Shown piece by piece: positions 15,758-25,463 of a stretch of 38,336 nucleotides of DNA; the stretch's first letter is position 1; each line of letters opens with the position of its first letter. Source of the DNA: Halieaceae bacterium (GTDB lineage: Bacteria; Pseudomonadota; Gammaproteobacteria; Pseudomonadales; Halieaceae). The stretch lies in the NCBI GenBank assembly GCA_902520195.1, contig CABYND010000017.1, positions 1-38,336 of the forward strand, in the 5' to 3' direction. The notes under the pieces are model-generated. The model searched no databases and was not told the DNA's origin. It was given only the letters and a program-made list of their open reading frames with translations. The translations under genes and the position numbers were made by a program.

Positions 15758-16990
15758 ATGCCCGCGCGACTCTCGCTAAATCCTCTAGCACCATTATTGG
15801 TGCTGATCTGTCTCCACGTCTGTGAGGCCAGCGCCGATACGCCCGTTCCCTTTGGCTTGCCCGTGCAGTACCGGGGTGCCGAGACGGGACCTGGCTTTGA
15901 TGCCGTGCAAGAGGCTTCCGAGCTGGCGAATGTCGATCAGGCGCAGGTCAGGCTCGAGGAGATAGAGCGGCGTCTTGGGCCCTATCACCCTTCACTGGCG
16001 GCTGAATTTGCGCAGGTCGCCCAACTGGCGATGGAGGCGGGTGATGTCAGTTTAGCGGCGTCTCTTTACGACGCGGCACTGCATAACGCCAGAGTCAATA
16101 ATGGCTTGTACGGTGATCAGCAGTTGCCGATTTTGCGCGGCCTGTTGGATCTTTATCTACTCACGGGCGATCGCGAGGGTTTCGAGGCTCGCGCGGCCTA
16201 TCAGTTCCGGTTACTGGGCTCGGGACTTCCGCCTTTTGAAGAGGGGGAGTTGCGCGCAGCTGTGGAGTTTTTCGATGTATCCCTCGATGCGTTAATGGGG
16301 GTCTCCTGGGAGGGTCGGAGTCGCGAATTATTGAGGCTACACAGCCGCTTTGAGTCGATGGCCGAGGCGGTGTGCGCTGACGCGTCGGTCAATCTGGCCT
16401 GGTGTGAGCCGTTCACCTTCAGTTTGGGTCGGTTTTACTATCTTTTGGAGCACAAGCTCGATGTGTTTGTAGACGACCCCCGGTTCGAGCGGACCCTCTC
16501 CGATCCGGAGTGGCAATCTCTTGATCGGGAGCCGCGACTAGAAGCCCTTCAGCGTCGCTTGTTTAGCAAGGGGGAAACGGTTTTTGAGCGGTTGCTTGAA
16601 GTCAATCCTGACAGCCCGGACGCGCTATCGGCTCTGGCAGATTGGCACTGGTTTTATCGCAAGCGGGATGAGGCGACATCACTTTATCGGAGAGCTTGCA
16701 GGCTTTCGCCGGGCCGATTTACACAAGCTGCGCCCCTACCGGAATACCCAAGGCTGGCCTTTAACCGGGCGTTTCAGGAGCCGGCTACACCGCTCGATGT
16801 GTCATTGACCGTGACCGAGAGAGGTAAACCCGTCGATATGGATTTCAACTTGCCCACGGCCGGCGCCGATGCTGACCCGCCTGGGCGGGTCAGACGTGCG
16901 ATGCGCGGTATGGTTTACCGGCCAGCATTTATGGCGTGTTCTGAACCGGTGGAGCGAGAGTTGAAAATGGAGCTCGCCTACATCGACTGA
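15758..16990 (+). CDS. Secreted TPR-like protein of unknown function with TonB_C-like C-terminus
   Basis: I do not recognise a named family. The 410-residue protein begins with a signal peptide (MPARLSLNPLAPLLVLIC..., cleavage likely after ASA at 24-26), so it is exported. Residues about 50-140 and 270-320 are helical repeats of TPR character (for example LEEIERRLGPYHPSLAAEFAQVAQLAMEAGD, LLEVNPDSPDALSALADWHWFYRKRDEA). The last 60 residues (RGKPVDMDFNLP ... RVRRAMRGMVYRPAF ... EPVERELKMEL) resemble the C-terminal domain of TonB-like energy transducers. Both domain calls are by eye. The ATG at 15758 has no ribosome binding site and follows a terminator closely. Its stop abuts the stop of the convergent methyltransferase gene with no bases between. 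Confidence 0.75.
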   Translation: MPARLSLNPLAPLLVLICLHVCEASADTPVPFGLPVQYRGAETGPGFDAVQEASELANVDQAQVRLEEIERRLGPYHPSLAAEFAQVAQLAMEAGDVSLAASLYDAALHNARVNNGLYGDQQLPILRGLLDLYLLTGDREGFEARAAYQFRLLGSGLPPFEEGELRAAVEFFDVSLDALMGVSWEGRSRELLRLHSRFESMAEAVCADASVNLAWCEPFTFSLGRFYYLLEHKLDVFVDDPRFERTLSDPEWQSLDREPRLEALQRRLFSKGETVFERLLEVNPDSPDALSALADWHWFYRKRDEATSLYRRACRLSPGRFTQAAPLPEYPRLAFNRAFQEPATPLDVSLTVTERGKPVDMDFNLPTAGADADPPGRVRRAMRGMVYRPAFMACSEPVERELKMELAYID

Positions 16991-16997
16991 TCAGTCG
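16984..16997. repeat. 14-bp perfect palindrome carrying both convergent stop codons
   Basis: CGACTGATCAGTCG is its own reverse complement and contains the TGA of the plus-strand gene (16988-16990) and the TGA of the minus-strand gene (16991-16993). It could be a small bidirectional element, or simply result from two similar gene ends meeting. Confidence 0.5.
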
Positions 16998-17653
16998 TTG
17001 TGAATCACCAATAGCGCACCCGTCGCCTTAACGCTGCCTGAGAGGCGCCAGCCCAAAACATCGCCGCCGTGTTTTTCGGTCACTTTGTCGGCCATTTCGT
17101 GAAATGTGGGCCGCTCGGGATCGCCAATTACAATCGTGCCGACGCCCGCGTCAATGGCGCGATCAATCATTTTAGCAACAGGGTCGACCAGCTCATCCCA
17201 GAAACAAATATCGCCGCCGAACAGAATATCCACCTTCTCAAGATCTTTCTTGCGGACCTTCTCGAAGCGCTGCACCCGGCTCTCGGTCGCAACGCCGTTA
17301 AGTTCCGCTACGGCATCCAGGTAGGGAAATACAGCCGGGTCGGCATCCATTGAAACGACCTTTGACCCCCATTCCTTGGCGCACCAGATCCCGGTAATAC
17401 CCCAGCCGCAACCCGCGTCCAGCACGCGTTTGCGGCGCTTGGGAGGATGCTTCTTCAGGTAATCGATGATCAGGCAGCTGGATTTCCAAAGCTTGGTGCC
17501 GTGAATGCTTGGCTCATGACCTGCTCGTCGCACTGCTCGAATACTTTTGTGCCCGGCATAGGGCATGACCACGCCGCGGAAATGACGCAGCGTTTTGTCC
17601 GCAGTCGATCGAGTGGTTTTGCTGGTTGTTTTCTTGGTTCTAGACGACGGCAT
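16991..17653 (-). CDS. Class I SAM-dependent methyltransferase, METTL-like
   Basis: A 220-residue methyltransferase with the SAM-binding motif I VLDAGCGWG at 77-85 and an acidic residue ending strand 2 (VVSMDADP). The segment HGTKLWKSSCLIIDYLKKHP before motif I, and DILFGGDICFWDEL after it, resemble the METTL21-type protein lysine methyltransferase arrangement more than small-molecule enzymes. The substrate is unknown. The ATG at 17653 is preferred to an in-frame TTG at 17671 because GGAG lies 6 bases upstream of it. The N-terminus (1-25) is basic and Ser/Thr-rich. It lies 57 bp downstream of the cold-shock gene on the same strand. Confidence 0.75.
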   Translation of the reverse strand: MPSSRTKKTTSKTTRSTADKTLRHFRGVVMPYAGHKSIRAVRRAGHEPSIHGTKLWKSSCLIIDYLKKHPPKRRKRVLDAGCGWGITGIWCAKEWGSKVVSMDADPAVFPYLDAVAELNGVATESRVQRFEKVRKKDLEKVDILFGGDICFWDELVDPVAKMIDRAIDAGVGTIVIGDPERPTFHEMADKVTEKHGGDVLGWRLSGSVKATGALLVIHND

Positions 17654-17710
17654 ACCGCGCTCCGCGTTCAATGCGAGCGCGAGCTTAGCAAAAGTGCCGT
17701 GCCGAGGGTA

Positions 17711-17923
17711 TTAGCGCTTGGTGACTTCTTCGGCCTGCAAGCCTTTGGGACCCTCAACCAGATTGAACTCGACTTCCTGTCCCTCATTCAGGCTGCGATA
17801 CCCATCCCCCTGAATCGCTCTGAAGTGAACAAAGATGTCGTCCGGCCGGTCGGCCATCGTGATGAAGCCAAAGCCCTTGGCATTGTTGAACCACTTAACG
17901 GTTCCTGTCTGGCGGTCTGACAT
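17711..17923 (-). CDS. Cold-shock domain protein, CspA family
   Basis: A 70-residue single cold-shock domain protein that binds single-stranded RNA/DNA. It has the family start [21 protein letters not shown] with RNP1 (KGFGFI) and RNP2 (DIFVHF) motifs, and ends [11 protein letters not shown]. The ATG at 17923 is chosen to match the usual N-terminus; an in-frame GTG at 17938 would add five residues. It is more acidic and slightly longer-looped than E. coli CspA ([23 protein letters not shown]). It lies just downstream of valS on the same strand, with a 51-bp AT-rich spacer that may hold its own promoter. Confidence 0.93.
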   Translation of the reverse strand: MSDRQTGTVKWFNNAKGFGFITMADRPDDIFVHFRAIQGDGYRSLNEGQEVEFNLVEGPKGLQAEEVTKR

Positions 17924-17974
17924 GACTGAATCTACCACATTAGAATTATTATTCGATACAGTCTTATCAGGGCT

Positions 17975-20743
17975 TTACCCAGAACGCAACTCCTCAATTT
18001 GAGTGCGCTGGCGGCTGAGGGTCGTCAAAGCCGTCTCTGCCTGTGCTCTCTTTTGCTTTTCCGCCTCCACAATGTCAGCAGGCGCGCGCTGTGTGAAGGC
18101 TTTGTTAGACAGCTTGCCGTCGAGTTTCGCGACTTCTATCTGCTGACGCTCGATTTCCTTATCGAGCCGCTTGAGTTCCGCCTCAATATCGATGACGCCA
18201 GCCATCGGCACTCTGATCTCCAGATCACCGCAGAGGGCCATCAGGCTCGCAGACGGAGCCTCCTCTTCAGACAGCAAAGTGATGCCGCTGACCTTGGCCA
18301 GCCGCCCCAGGTAGGCCTCATTGCGGTTGAATCGCTCTCGATCAAGCGCCGTGGCTTTAACGACAAACACGGGGAGCTCGGTAGCGGGTGGGATATTGGA
18401 TTCAGAGCGAATACTACGGATACCCATGATAATCTGTTTGAGCCACTCTATTTCTGCTTCGGATTCGGCGTCCATGCGGTCAGGCTGCCTCGTCGGCCAT
18501 GGCGCCAGCATGATGCTCTCGCCTGACTCGTCTGCCAGCGGGCTGACGGGTTGCCAGATTTCCTCGGTGAGGAAGGGCATGAAAGGGTGGAGGAGGCGCA
18601 GTGATTTCTCCAACACTGTGATCAATGTACGGCGTGCACCCAATTGTTCGGATGCGGCAGTGGTCTCGTCCCACAGCACTGGCTTGGACAGCTCCAGGTA
18701 CCAGTCACAGAACTCATTCCACACAAAGTCATAGAGCGCTTGGGACGCCAGATCGAAACGGTAGTTGTCGTAGGCCTCCTCGACGGCAATCAAGGTGGTT
18801 TCGAGGCGGCTCTGAATCCAGCGGTCAGCTAGTGACAGCGCCGCGTCCCCCTCGTTCAGATTATGTGAGTCCGTATGGCTCAGCACATAGCGCGAGGCGT
18901 TCCATATTTTGTTGCAGAAGTTACGGTACCCCTCCATCCGGCCAATATCGAATTTAATATCCCGCCCGGTGGATGCGAGTGAATAGAACGTGTATCTAAG
19001 CGCGTCGGTGCCATAACCGGTAATCCCGTCGGGGAACTGCTTGCGGGTCGCTTTCTCAATTTTCGCAGCGAGTTGGGGTTGCATCAGATTGCTGGTTCGT
19101 TTCTGAATCAGCGCCTCCAGCTCGATACCATCAATGAGATCGATGGGGTCCAGTACGTTGCCTTTCGACTTAGACATTTTCTGGCCTTCGCCGTCGCGCA
19201 CCAGGCCGTGGACATAGACGGTATGGAAGGGGACCTCTTCCATGAAATGCAGCGACATCATGATCATTCTGGCCACCCAGAAGAAAATGATGTCGAAGCC
19301 GGTCACCAACACGGAGGCGGGATGAAACGCCGATAGATCGTCATTTTTCTGTGGCCAGCCGAGCGTCGAGAAGGTCCACAGGGCCGAGGAAAACCAGGTA
19401 TCCAAGACGTCATCATCCTGTTGCAACGGCGTCTCATCAGGGATTGCGTGCACCTCGCGCACGGCAGCCTCAGATTCTCCAACGAAGACATTGCCTGCCT
19501 CGTCGTACCAGGCCGGTATGCGATGCCCCCACCACAGCTGCCGGCTGATGCACCAATCCTGAATCTCGCGCATCCAGGCGAAGTAGGTGTTTTCCCACTG
19601 CTTGGGTACAAACTCGATGGCGCCGGTCTCGACCGCCTTAATGGCACGCTCCGCGAGTTTTTTCGCGTCGACATACCATTGCGGTGTCAGCCACGGCTCA
19701 ATCACCGCGCCAGACCGGTCGCCTCTCGGTACTTTGAGCGTGTGTGGTTCAATTTTCTCCAGCAGCCCGGCAGACTCGAGCTCAGCGATGATCTGCGCTC
19801 TGGCATCAAAACGGTCCAGTCCCCTGAAGCGCTCCGGGGCCTCATCGTTTATTTTGGCCTCAGCGGTCAGCACATTGATCATGGGCAAATCGTGACGCTC
19901 GCCCATGGCGTAGTCATTGAAGTCGTGCGCGGGCGTAATCTTGACGCAGCCGGAACCGAACTCGGGATCCACGTAATCATCGGCAATGATCGGGATGCTC
20001 CGCCCAGCGAGGGGCAGGTCGATGGTCTCTCCTACCAGATCGCGGTAGCGCTCATCATCGGGGTGGACCGCAACCGCCGTATCGCCCAGCATGGTTTCGG
20101 GACGGGTCGTCGCGACGATCAAATGACCCTTGCCGCTACTCAGCGGGTAGCGGAGATGCCAGAGTGAGCCAGTCTCTTCCTCCTGCACCACCTCGAGATC
20201 AGAGATCGCAGTGAGAAGTTGCGGATCCCAGTTGACCAGCCGGTAGCCGCGATAAATCAAACCCTGTTCATGCAGCGCGATAAAGACGCTTTGGACGGCC
20301 TTTGACAGTCCCGGGTCCATGGTGAAGCGCTCCCGGGTCCAATCCGGGGAGGTACCCAACCGCCTGAGCTGCTGAGTGATGGCGCCACCGGATTCCGCTT
20401 TCCAATCCCACACACGATCGATAAAGCCCTCTCTGCCAAGGGCCTCCCGCGTCGTGCCCTCGGCCTCAAGCTGGCGCTCGACCACCATCTGTGTGGCGAT
20501 GCCGGCATGGTCCGTGCCCACCTGCCAGAGCGTGTTGTGACCGCGCATGCGGTGGTAGCGAATCAGCGCGTCCATGATGGCCTGCTGAAAGCCGTGCCCC
20601 ATGTGCAAGGTCCCGGTGACGTTGGGTGGCGGGATCGGGATGCAATAAGCAGGGCCTTGCCCGGACGGCGCAAAATAGCCTCGAGTTTCCCAATGGTCGT
20701 ACCAGCGCGCTTCGATGTCTGCGGGTGAGAAGTTCTTGTCCAT
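17975..20743 (-). CDS. valS: Valine--tRNA ligase
   Basis: A 922-residue class I aminoacyl-tRNA synthetase that charges tRNA-Val. The HIGH-type signature is [15 protein letters not shown] with HMGH at 47-50, and the KMSKS loop appears as [14 protein letters not shown]. The [13 protein letters not shown] segment and the CP1 editing domain region are typical of ValS. The last 65 residues ([13 protein letters not shown] onward) form the family's C-terminal coiled coil. The ATG at 20743 gives the usual [11 protein letters not shown] start; an upstream in-frame TTG at 20773 would add ten atypical residues. It follows holC by 39 bp, in the pepA-holC-valS order common in gammaproteobacteria. Confidence 0.97.
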   Translation of the reverse strand: MDKNFSPADIEARWYDHWETRGYFAPSGQGPAYCIPIPPPNVTGTLHMGHGFQQAIMDALIRYHRMRGHNTLWQVGTDHAGIATQMVVERQLEAEGTTREALGREGFIDRVWDWKAESGGAITQQLRRLGTSPDWTRERFTMDPGLSKAVQSVFIALHEQGLIYRGYRLVNWDPQLLTAISDLEVVQEEETGSLWHLRYPLSSGKGHLIVATTRPETMLGDTAVAVHPDDERYRDLVGETIDLPLAGRSIPIIADDYVDPEFGSGCVKITPAHDFNDYAMGERHDLPMINVLTAEAKINDEAPERFRGLDRFDARAQIIAELESAGLLEKIEPHTLKVPRGDRSGAVIEPWLTPQWYVDAKKLAERAIKAVETGAIEFVPKQWENTYFAWMREIQDWCISRQLWWGHRIPAWYDEAGNVFVGESEAAVREVHAIPDETPLQQDDDVLDTWFSSALWTFSTLGWPQKNDDLSAFHPASVLVTGFDIIFFWVARMIMMSLHFMEEVPFHTVYVHGLVRDGEGQKMSKSKGNVLDPIDLIDGIELEALIQKRTSNLMQPQLAAKIEKATRKQFPDGITGYGTDALRYTFYSLASTGRDIKFDIGRMEGYRNFCNKIWNASRYVLSHTDSHNLNEGDAALSLADRWIQSRLETTLIAVEEAYDNYRFDLASQALYDFVWNEFCDWYLELSKPVLWDETTAASEQLGARRTLITVLEKSLRLLHPFMPFLTEEIWQPVSPLADESGESIMLAPWPTRQPDRMDAESEAEIEWLKQIIMGIRSIRSESNIPPATELPVFVVKATALDRERFNRNEAYLGRLAKVSGITLLSEEEAPSASLMALCGDLEIRVPMAGVIDIEAELKRLDKEIERQQIEVAKLDGKLSNKAFTQRAPADIVEAEKQKRAQAETALTTLSRQRTQIEELRSG

Positions 20744-20782
20744 GGTTACGATGTTGATGTGCCCTGTAGGCAATAGTCCGTG

Positions 20783-21205
20783 CTACGACAGATCATGTTT
20801 GGCAAGGGGGTAGCCCCGGTCCCGATAAAATCGCCATGCTTCGCGCGAGGCCTCAAGTGTAGCCGCATCTGGTGCCACGATCTCCGCCAAGCGGCCAAAA
20901 CGCGCAAAATGACCGGGCACGACGCCGGTTGTATTGATCAATACATCGTCATATTCATTTGGCGGATTGTCCCATCCTATAACCAGTGGTTCGCCATCAT
21001 CTGTCCCCGCGATAGCGTGGGGCAGAAAACTCGGCTCGCGGAAGGTCCACAAGCTGTCATGGAGTGCAGTGGCCGCAGCCTCATCTTTGACCTGAACAAA
21101 AATCTGGTGGCCGCGGTTCAGCGCTTTCTCAGCAATACGCCCGACCGCTGCATGAGCGGTCAGGCTGCCATTCTCTGGCAGAACGTAGAAATCGACTTGT
21201 GTCAC
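20783..21205 (-). CDS. holC: DNA polymerase III subunit chi
   Basis: A 140-residue chi subunit, which links the clamp loader to single-stranded-DNA-binding protein. The family pattern is seen: VDFYVLPENGSLTAHAAVGRIAEKALNRGHQIFVQVKD, then LWTFREPSFLPHAIAG and the FARFGRLAEIVAPD segment. The length is close to E. coli HolC (147). The start is GTG at 21203-21205; its GTGA overlaps the pepA stop by four bases, a sign of translational coupling. Confidence 0.93.
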   Translation of the reverse strand: MTQVDFYVLPENGSLTAHAAVGRIAEKALNRGHQIFVQVKDEAAATALHDSLWTFREPSFLPHAIAGTDDGEPLVIGWDNPPNEYDDVLINTTGVVPGHFARFGRLAEIVAPDAATLEASREAWRFYRDRGYPLAKHDLS

Positions 21206-22701
21206 AGGACGCCGGCACGCTCACGCAGATAGTGAACCAGCATGGGTACGGGTCGGCCCGTTGCTCCCTTGGGCGCACTTCTGAATGCGGTGCCCGCGAT
21301 GTCCAGGTGTGCCCACTTATGGTCTTCTGCAAATTGAGACAGGAAGCAGGCCGCAGTAATGCTGCCTGCGCCGCCAGAGCCGATGTTGGCCAGGTCTGCA
21401 AAATGACTGTCGAGCTGTCGATGGTATTCCTCCCAAATCGGGAAGCGCCATCCTCGGTCATGACTGCGCTCTCCCGCTCTGAGTAGACTGTCGGCGAGGT
21501 TGTCGTCGTTTGAAAAGATGCCTGTCGCTTCTTGCCCGAGAGATACAATGATCGCGCCGGTCAAAGTAGCGATATCAATGACTTCGATGGGAGAGAATCG
21601 CGCCACATAGGTGAGTGCGTCGCACAGCACCAGACGACCCTCGGCGTCGGTATTGAGGATTTCGATCGTTTTGCCTGACATGCTTGTGACCACATCGCCG
21701 GGTTTGGTTGCTCGTCCACTCGGCATGTTTTCTGCGGCTGCGATGACGCCCACGATGTTGATGGGTAGCTTCATTAGGGAGGCCGCTTTGATCGCGCCGA
21801 ATACGGATCCCGCGCCGCCCATGTCGAACTTCATCTCGTCCATTTTGGCGCCGGGCTTCAGGCTGATACCACCGGTATCGAATGTGATGCCCTTGCCTAC
21901 CAGGCAATAGGGGCGGGCGCTACTCGCGGCGCCGCGGTATTTGATTACGATGAGCTTAGAGGGTTGCTCAGATCCATTGCCAACCGACAGTAAAGAGTGC
22001 ATGCCCAGCTCTGCCATTTTGCGTTCATCGACGATGGTGGCCGTGAGGTTTTTATCCGAGCGGGCGAGCCGCCTCGCTTCACTGGCCAGGAATTTGGGGG
22101 TGCAGATGTTGCCGGGCAGGTTGACCAACTGGCGGGTTAAATTGGCGCCCTGACCAGTCGCGGTGCCTGCGAGGACAGCGCGACGCGCCGCAGCCATACC
22201 GCACAGGGTACCCGGTAGGATCACAACTTTTTTCAGGGCTCGCTCGGGTTTCTTGCGTTTATTCAGCGTCTGGCTGTATTGATAGTGAGCCAGTGAGAGA
22301 GACAGGCTCACTTGTTCCATCAGCGCCGCAGGGTTTTTAAGTTTCCGTGTCAGGCACTCCATCAGGATCTGCGCTTCCTTGGCAGGGCTTGCCACGAGCG
22401 CGCGCGACAGTGCCTCGCTGACTTTCTTCGATTGCGCGGCGTTGAGCTTGCCAGGGTCACCGCAGCCAACCAGCAAAACCCTGTCGACACTAGCTGCACC
22501 GGGTAGCCACAATTGACTGCCTGCGGATCCTGTGAAATCACCGTTTTGCAAAGATCTCGTCACTGTGCCGCCGAGCCGCTTGTCCAGCGCCTTCAGCACG
22601 GGTGCGAGCGTTTTTCTCTCGGGCATCAAAACAGCCAGCGCCTGAGTTTTGATCAGTTCAGCTGACCCTGCAGTCCTTGCGGTAATGCTCAATGTAGCCA
22701 T
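21202..22701 (-). CDS. pepA: Leucyl aminopeptidase (cytosol aminopeptidase, M17)
   Basis: A 499-residue M17 aminopeptidase with two metal ions, which removes N-terminal residues from peptides. The metal ligands of the E. coli enzyme fall at identical numbers: Lys270, Asp275, Asp293, Asp352 and Glu354, with the signature NTDAEGRL at 350-357. E. coli PepA is also a DNA-binding protein; whether this one is cannot be told. The ATG at 22701 has AGGA six bases upstream. It heads the minus-strand pepA-holC-valS set and is divergent from lptF across a 106-bp spacer. Confidence 0.97.
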   Translation of the reverse strand: MATLSITARTAGSAELIKTQALAVLMPERKTLAPVLKALDKRLGGTVTRSLQNGDFTGSAGSQLWLPGAASVDRVLLVGCGDPGKLNAAQSKKVSEALSRALVASPAKEAQILMECLTRKLKNPAALMEQVSLSLSLAHYQYSQTLNKRKKPERALKKVVILPGTLCGMAAARRAVLAGTATGQGANLTRQLVNLPGNICTPKFLASEARRLARSDKNLTATIVDERKMAELGMHSLLSVGNGSEQPSKLIVIKYRGAASSARPYCLVGKGITFDTGGISLKPGAKMDEMKFDMGGAGSVFGAIKAASLMKLPINIVGVIAAAENMPSGRATKPGDVVTSMSGKTIEILNTDAEGRLVLCDALTYVARFSPIEVIDIATLTGAIIVSLGQEATGIFSNDDNLADSLLRAGERSHDRGWRFPIWEEYHRQLDSHFADLANIGSGGAGSITAACFLSQFAEDHKWAHLDIAGTAFRSAPKGATGRPVPMLVHYLRERAGVL

Positions 22702-22807
22702 TGGTGATCCTGTAGGTTGTTGACTTTGGGAGCGGGGAGCTAGTGTATGATGGCGACGCCGTTAACGAAATAACCCTTTATGATTTGGGCGCGGTTTATC
22801 TGACCTG

Positions 22808-23896
22808 ATGCGGATCCTCCGATACCTGACGCGAGACATTCTGTTGCACACGGCCGCGGTCAGCTTTGTGCTGTTTCTGGTGGTCTTTGCTGGGCGCTTT
22901 ATTCGCTACCTCGCCGAGGCAGCGGTGGGGTCATTAACTGGCGACGTGTTGCTTCCCATCATGTTGTTCAAGTTGCCCGGGTTTTTCGAAATGATCCTGC
23001 CGCTGGGTCTGTTCATTGGCATTTTGCTGAGCTTGGGGCGACTCTACGCGGAGAGCGAGATGGTCGTCTTACGCGCCTGCGGCGTGGGCCCTGGCAAGCT
23101 CGCCGTTTTTGTCATGGTACCCGCGCTGATCGTCACCGCTGCGGTCGCGGCGCTCTCCCTCTTCATTGCGCCGGAGGGCTCTGCCAGAGCACAGGTGCTG
23201 TTGGACAACCCGCGTTCTGCCGAAGGCCTGCATATGCTGAACGAAGGTCGCTTTCGTAAACAGCGACGAGGCGACTACGTCACCTACGCGGAGCGTATTG
23301 ATGACGACGGGTTGATGCACAACATCTTCGTTTTTGAGCGCCGGCCAGGCTCGACGGAAGATTTGTTTACCGCAACGTTTGCCCGTGAGGGAGCGATCGT
23401 CCTGGCCGAGGAGAGCGGTCGGCGATATCTGGAGCTGAGGGGCGGCAGTCGGTATCGGGGCGAACCGGGTGAGCGGGCCCTCGAGGAGATTACGTTTAAT
23501 CTTTACGGGGAGCTCATTCCCGAGTCACAGAACAGTCTGCGCCGCAGCGGCAAGGTCGAGTCAATTGCCTCCGCTGACCTCTGGGTCAGTGACGAGCCGC
23601 GACTCAGGGGGGCGCTTTGGTGGCGGGTGTCTTTGCCGGTCATGGTGCCTGCGATTGCGGTAATTGCGCTGGCGCTCAGCCGCACCGACGCGCGGCGTGG
23701 TCGCTATGCAAAGATAGGCCCCGCCATGGTGGTGTTGTTGTTCTATTTCCTCGGCATGACCCAGGCCCGGGGCGCCATTGAGTCGGGACAGGGTCCCGGT
23801 CTGATGCTGGCCGTGCACGCTGGTTTTGCGCTGCTGGCATTAGCGTTGCTGCATTGGGAGCGCATTAGCAAGCGCTGGAAGGTGACGCGTGGGTAA
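22808..23896 (+). CDS. lptF: LPS export ABC transporter permease LptF
   Basis: A 362-residue inner-membrane permease of the YjgP/YjgQ family, half of the LptB2FG complex that extracts lipopolysaccharide for transport to the outer membrane. The N-terminal membrane segments (MRILRYLTRDILLHTAAVSFVLFLVVFAGRF; LPGFFEMILPLGLFIGILLSLGRLYAESEMVVLRACG) and three C-terminal ones flank a periplasmic beta-jellyroll region (about 125-260). The length is standard. No strong ribosome binding site is seen before the ATG. It overlaps lptG by eight bases. Confidence 0.96.
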   Translation: MRILRYLTRDILLHTAAVSFVLFLVVFAGRFIRYLAEAAVGSLTGDVLLPIMLFKLPGFFEMILPLGLFIGILLSLGRLYAESEMVVLRACGVGPGKLAVFVMVPALIVTAAVAALSLFIAPEGSARAQVLLDNPRSAEGLHMLNEGRFRKQRRGDYVTYAERIDDDGLMHNIFVFERRPGSTEDLFTATFAREGAIVLAEESGRRYLELRGGSRYRGEPGERALEEITFNLYGELIPESQNSLRRSGKVESIASADLWVSDEPRLRGALWWRVSLPVMVPAIAVIALALSRTDARRGRYAKIGPAMVVLLFYFLGMTQARGAIESGQGPGLMLAVHAGFALLALALLHWERISKRWKVTRG

Positions 23897-24950
23897 GTTT
23901 GATCTGTATGTCGGACGCTCCGTCCTGCTGGCTACCTTGGGGGTGTTGCTGCTTCTGGTAGGGTTGGATGCGTTGGCATCGATTGTCGACGAAACCGACG
24001 ACATGCGAGACGGCTACAGTTTTCTCGATATCCTCATTTACGTGGGTTACACCCTGCCCAGGCGGGTCCATGAATTCGTGCCGTTTGCGGCACTGATCGG
24101 CGCCTTGATCGGGCTTGGCAGGCTTGCCGCTTCAAGTGAGCTGGTGGTGATACGCGCCGCGGGCGTGTCGATGTTCTCCATGGCGACAATGGTGCTAAAG
24201 CCGGCATTGCTGATGGCGGCGGTAGGGTTTGCGGTCGGCGAGTTAGTTGCACCCCACACCGAGCAGTTGGCGATGAGTCACCGGGCTTTGGCGCAACGCT
24301 CTGAGTCAGCCGTAGCGGGGCGGTTTGGTGCCTGGAACCGGGACGGCAATACGTTTGTGCACGTTGATGCTGTGCAGCGTGGTGGCGTCGCTTACGGCGT
24401 GACGCTGCTGAGTTTCGATGATAACCGGCGACTGCAAAGCACCCTGATGGCAGAGCGTGCCACTCACGCTGGAGACCACTGGGTGCTCGAGCAGGTAAAG
24501 CTGACGCGGTTGGAGTCGGATCGTACGGCTACCGAGGAGACGACACTATGGCGCTGGGATACCGCTATCACGCCTCAGTTACTGACACTGGACGTCGTGG
24601 AGCCGGAGACGCTGCCGGTGCTGGAGCTGTGGCCCTACGCGCAATATCTCAAGCAGCAGGGCATGGTGTTTGTGGATATCGAGTTGGCCTTTTGGCGCAA
24701 AATGCTGCAGCCCCTCGCCACGCTCGGATTGGTGCTGGTGGCCATGTCGTTTATTTTTGGCCCGCTCAGGGAAGGCACCAAGGGCGCCAGGATATTCGTC
24801 GGCGTGATTGTGGGGGTGGTGTTTCGGATCAGTCAGGATTTCTTTGGTCCGGCCAGCCTTATATTTGGTTACGACCCGCTAGTGGCCGCATTGGTGCCCA
24901 TCGCGGCGTGTTGGTTGGGTGGCACCTGGCTATTGTGGCGCCGCGCCTGA
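23889..24950 (+). CDS. lptG: LPS export ABC transporter permease LptG
   Basis: A 353-residue partner of LptF in the LPS exporter. It has the same layout: membrane segments near residues 12-33, 58-80 and 95-120, a periplasmic domain, and three C-terminal segments ending GYDPLVAALVPIAACWLGGTWLLWRRA. The motif PRRVHEFVPFAALIGALIGLGRLAASSELVVIRAAGVS is the conserved LptG gate/coupling region. It starts with GTG at 23889, inside the end of lptF, implying coupled translation. Its stop is 25 bp from that of the convergent RDD gene. Confidence 0.96.
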   Translation: MGKFDLYVGRSVLLATLGVLLLLVGLDALASIVDETDDMRDGYSFLDILIYVGYTLPRRVHEFVPFAALIGALIGLGRLAASSELVVIRAAGVSMFSMATMVLKPALLMAAVGFAVGELVAPHTEQLAMSHRALAQRSESAVAGRFGAWNRDGNTFVHVDAVQRGGVAYGVTLLSFDDNRRLQSTLMAERATHAGDHWVLEQVKLTRLESDRTATEETTLWRWDTAITPQLLTLDVVEPETLPVLELWPYAQYLKQQGMVFVDIELAFWRKMLQPLATLGLVLVAMSFIFGPLREGTKGARIFVGVIVGVVFRISQDFFGPASLIFGYDPLVAALVPIAACWLGGTWLLWRRA

Positions 24951-24975
24951 TCCGATTCCCCTGGCCGGTTTGGTG

Positions 24976-25434
24976 CTAGCGCGCTTTCGGTAGCGACACC
25001 AGATATGTTTGCGACAGGCGATCGTGCCAGTAGCGTCGATGAGGCGGCACAAAACGCCACCAATAGCCCGCTCCCAGACTGACAGCCGATAGCAGGGCGC
25101 CGAGCACGCGTAACGTTACCTGCCGCCAGGTAGGCGGACTGCCCGAGTCGGTCACCAGCTTGATCCTCCAGGCTTGCATGCCCAGAGTCTGCCCGGCGCG
25201 TCGCCAGAAAATCCCGAAAAACAGGAGCAGGATAAGCAGCCAGCTCAGTCGCTGCAGGTTCGCTGGTACCGCGGGATCGTTTAGAGAGTCCGTTGGCCCG
25301 AGGATGGCCACCCAGAGTCCGGCCGCGGCCATAAAGAGCGGCACGACCAGTAATGTGTCGTAGAGCATGGCTAGCCCATGCCGCCACAGAGGCGGCGGCG
25401 GGTGATCCTTGTAGTGTGGAGTGTCAGCGTTCAT
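24976..25434 (-). CDS. RDD family membrane protein
   Basis: A 152-residue RDD-domain protein with membrane segments near the start (ARG-less variant RHGLAMLYDTLLVVPLFMAAAGLWV), in the middle (LSWLLILLLFFGIFWRRAGQTLGMQAWRIKLV) and at VTLRVLGALLSAVSLGAGYWW. The conserved GQTLGMQAWRIKLV and DRLSQTYLV motifs identify the family; its function (in some members transport or ion homeostasis) is not known here. The ATG at 25434 is preferred over an in-frame TTG at 25452, with moderate certainty. It is divergent from bolA, a neighbourhood found in many gammaproteobacteria. Confidence 0.88.
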   Translation of the reverse strand: MNADTPHYKDHPPPPLWRHGLAMLYDTLLVVPLFMAAAGLWVAILGPTDSLNDPAVPANLQRLSWLLILLLFFGIFWRRAGQTLGMQAWRIKLVTDSGSPPTWRQVTLRVLGALLSAVSLGAGYWWRFVPPHRRYWHDRLSQTYLVSLPKAR

Positions 25435-25463
25435 GGGGCGGTATGGATCCAAAGCATTTAATC

